Assembly (NCBI GenBank): GCA_903958285.1
Contig: CAJBSR010000205.1
Location: forward strand, 1 to 7,227
Length of the DNA stretch: 7,227 nt
Direction of reading: 5' to 3'
Origin: an uncultured Sphingomonadales bacterium
GTDB taxonomy: Bacteria > Pseudomonadota > Alphaproteobacteria > Sphingomonadales > Sphingomonadaceae
Shown here: positions 5,786-7,227 of the stretch, in pieces
Position numbering within the stretch: position 1 is the first letter of the stretch
Layout of the letters: every line of letters begins with the position of its first letter
Made by a program: the position numbers and the translations under genes
The notes under the pieces: generated by a model
The model's input: the letters and a program-made list of their open reading frames with translations, nothing else
What the model was told of the DNA's origin: nothing
The model's database searches: none

Positions 5786-5962
5786 ATGTGGAGCAAATTT
5801 GCACGCCGGTTGTGGCGGAGTGAGCGGGGAGCGACAGCAATCGAATATGGCCTGATTGCTGCGCTTATCGTTGTCGCGATCATGACGTCGATCGGATCAA
5901 TCGGCGAAACGGTCAGCGAGATGTGGAACAATGTCGCGGACAACTACATGTCCGTCGCGTAA
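5786..5962 (+). CDS. Flp/Fap-type pilin (class IVb prepilin), 58 residues
   Basis: This small gene encodes a Flp pilin, the major subunit of tight-adherence (Tad) pili exported across the inner membrane and assembled at the cell surface. The short basic leader MWSKFARRLWRSERG (1-15) is followed by ATAIEYGLIAALIVVAIMTSIGSIG, the classic Flp motif. Cleavage by the TadV/CpaA prepilin peptidase would fall after G15, placing E and Y at mature positions 5 and 6. The hydrophobic helix runs from about 22 to 38, and a short hydrophilic tail ends NNVADNYMSVA. The 58-residue length is normal for Flp pilins. The ATG at 5786 has GGAA 7 bases upstream, and an in-frame TGA at 5768-5770 excludes an earlier start. 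It is flanked on both sides by minus-strand genes (mutT, M48 protease) and no tad/cpa assembly gene is in the window, so it looks like a solitary pilin transcript. Confidence 0.93.
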   Translation: MWSKFARRLWRSERGATAIEYGLIAALIVVAIMTSIGSIGETVSEMWNNVADNYMSVA

Positions 5963-6008
5963 AGGGTTTTCACTCTTCCATTGACACGGTCAGGCTCCAC
6001 ATAGCGGT

Positions 6009-7227
6009 CTAGGAGCCCTGCACCACAATCTTGACCTTCTGCCCGGGCTTCAGCGCTTCATCAGCGCCAAGCCCGTTCAGAACGCGGAAGCGTTCCAGCT
6101 TGTAATCCGGATAGGCCATCCGTTCCGCAACAGTGCGGACAGTATCAGATGACTTTACCGTCACAACATCAATCCGCCGAGGCTTGATCGCGGCTATTTC
6201 CGCAGGACTAAGACGCTTTACGCTCTGAAAGAGTTCGCGAAACGGCGTCGCGCCGACCGGATTGATGGCAACGATATGAAACGCCGTCGTCGGTCCGAAA
6301 ACATAGGCATATACAGTAACATCGACTGGACCTGACTGGGTGTTGGCCCGAGCAGTAGCATAAGCCACATCGAGGCCGTTGATCGTGGTCCGGTTAACAG
6401 AACCAGTGTCCATCTGCGCCTGGCTGCCACCGACAGCCTTGAAAACATTGGCGACATAGGTGTTAAGGTTGCCATCAAAAGGTCCGCCGGAAAACTGCGC
6501 CTTGCCACCTGTTCCGGTGATTGAAACGGCCTGCGTTCCATTGACCATCACAAAGCCCGGGGGGGCATTAAAGCCCAGCTTCAGGTCCGGATGACGGAAA
6601 CTGCTCCCTTCGATGACGCCTTGTTTGGGGTCGTCATCATATATCATGCCGTCGAGCATCTGGAGAAAGCTGTCGCGGTTGATCACCTTGCCTGTCGTCG
6701 GAATTGCCAGAGCTTTCTGTCGTGCGCGCGCGACGCGGCTGGCAGGGTCGGGATGGGTGCTGGCCCATTCTGGCAACGCGTTGTCAGATTTTCCAGCGCG
6801 GCGGGAATCCAGCGACGTTTGTGCGGCCAAGGAGGCCAGCATCGTGGAGGACGCCACAGGATCATAACCGCTCCTTGCAAGATAGGTCACACCTAAGTCA
6901 TCCGCCTCATATTCCTGCGCGCGGGAGTAACTGAGCACATATCGTTGCGCGATGGCGCCTCCAAGCTGCTGACCAAGCTTCGCGCCGTCACCACCCAGAA
7001 GGACGCCGCCCAAGACGGTCGCCAGGGCCGCCCCAAGGCCCGCGCGCGTGGCCCGATTACTACGTTTTTGGGAATGACGGGCGGCCACATGGCCCACTTC
7101 ATGACCGAGAACAGAGGCAAGTTCTGCCTCGTTATTCATCAACGCCATCAACTGACGCGTGACGTAGACATACCCTCCGGGGATCGCGAATGCGTTGTTG
7201 ACGGGTGAGTTAAGTAAGGTGATCGTG
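6009..7227 (-). CDS. M48 family zinc metalloprotease with C-terminal LysM-like domain (5'-truncated by window edge)
   Basis: The reading frame is open from the right window edge (first full codon at 7226-7224) to TAG at 6011-6009, giving 405 visible residues. The start and any signal or lipoprotein peptide lie outside. The first visible residues, TITLLNSPVNNAFAIPGGYVYVTRQLM, are the conserved lead-in of BepA/LoiP-type periplasmic M48 proteases. The zinc site follows: HEVGH (visible 42-46), and the third ligand in SRAQEYEAD (E105). Between them is a Gly/Ala-rich hydrophobic stretch (about 64-95), typical of this family. A middle domain of about 140 residues (roughly 200-340) is probably extracytoplasmic but not one I can name. 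The last ~50 residues (VVTVKSSDTVRTVAER to LKPGQKVKIV) fit a LysM-like fold, suggesting peptidoglycan association. The likely role is envelope protein quality control, inferred from the family. The gene converges on the Flp pilin gene with 46 bp between their stop codons. Confidence 0.93.
   Translation of the reverse strand, partial: TITLLNSPVNNAFAIPGGYVYVTRQLMALMNNEAELASVLGHEVGHVAARHSQKRSNRATRAGLGAALATVLGGVLLGGDGAKLGQQLGGAIAQRYVLSYSRAQEYEADDLGVTYLARSGYDPVASSTMLASLAAQTSLDSRRAGKSDNALPEWASTHPDPASRVARARQKALAIPTTGKVINRDSFLQMLDGMIYDDDPKQGVIEGSSFRHPDLKLGFNAPPGFVMVNGTQAVSITGTGGKAQFSGGPFDGNLNTYVANVFKAVGGSQAQMDTGSVNRTTINGLDVAYATARANTQSGPVDVTVYAYVFGPTTAFHIVAINPVGATPFRELFQSVKRLSPAEIAAIKPRRIDVVTVKSSDTVRTVAERMAYPDYKLERFRVLNGLGADEALKPGQKVKIVVQGS

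Noticed and set aside
5716..5943. Minus-strand 75-codon open frame opposite the Flp pilin
   Set aside because: It is the antisense shadow of a clear pilin gene and overlaps the mutT start; the translation shows no recognisable family.
5993..6017. GGCTCC / GGAGCC inverted repeat between the Flp pilin and the M48 gene as a terminator
   Set aside because: The stem is only 6 bp with a 13-base loop and no T-tract follows on either strand; it could be chance.
1..7227. A new defence, mobile or biosynthetic system
   Set aside because: Every substantial coding region belongs to a recognisable housekeeping or known family. No repeats array, integrase, transposase, toxin-antitoxin pair or anomalous composition was seen.

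Overview
The window looks like a chromosomal housekeeping stretch from an alphaproteobacterium, most likely Sphingomonadales. This is inferred from the GC-rich codon use, a short type-2 ArgC, an NDUFAF5-like methyltransferase divergent from comF, a comF / grx / nitrilase / DUF1178 run on one strand, and a leucyl aminopeptidase followed by a bacterial SH3 protein. No rRNA, ribosomal protein or other firm taxonomic marker is present, so the genus is left open. Genes are densely packed, and no transposase, integrase, phage gene or CRISPR array is visible.

Left part (1-2047, plus strand): the C-terminal catalytic half of an M17 leucyl aminopeptidase runs in from the window edge. A 110-residue stand-alone bacterial SH3 protein follows, its start codon lying in a small perfect hairpin. 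It overlaps argC (arginine biosynthesis) by an ATGA junction.

Middle part (2052-4489, minus strand): read in the direction of transcription this is comF (competence-type phosphoribosyltransferase), a 64-bp gap, grxC (glutaredoxin 3), a Nit-type amidase, a DUF1178 zinc-ribbon-like protein, and tRNA-Arg(CCT) with encoded CCA. The grxC, amidase and DUF1178 genes are tightly coupled (3-nt gap, then a 4-nt overlap). The pairing suggests a link to glutathione metabolism or repair, because the amidase has the signature of deaminated-glutathione amidases.

Right part (4531-7227): an NDUFAF5-like methyltransferase (plus) is divergent from comF across only 41 bp. Its 3' end overlaps a MutT/Nudix gene (minus) by 17 bp. 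Next is a tiny 58-codon Flp pilin gene (plus), sitting alone between minus-strand genes. Last is an M48 zinc metalloprotease with a C-terminal LysM-like domain (minus) that runs off the right edge.

I see no convincing new multi-gene system. The points most worth a second look are the orphan Flp pilin, the stand-alone SH3 protein with its start-codon hairpin, the grx-nit-DUF1178 coupling, and the methyltransferase with a degenerate SAM-binding motif I.
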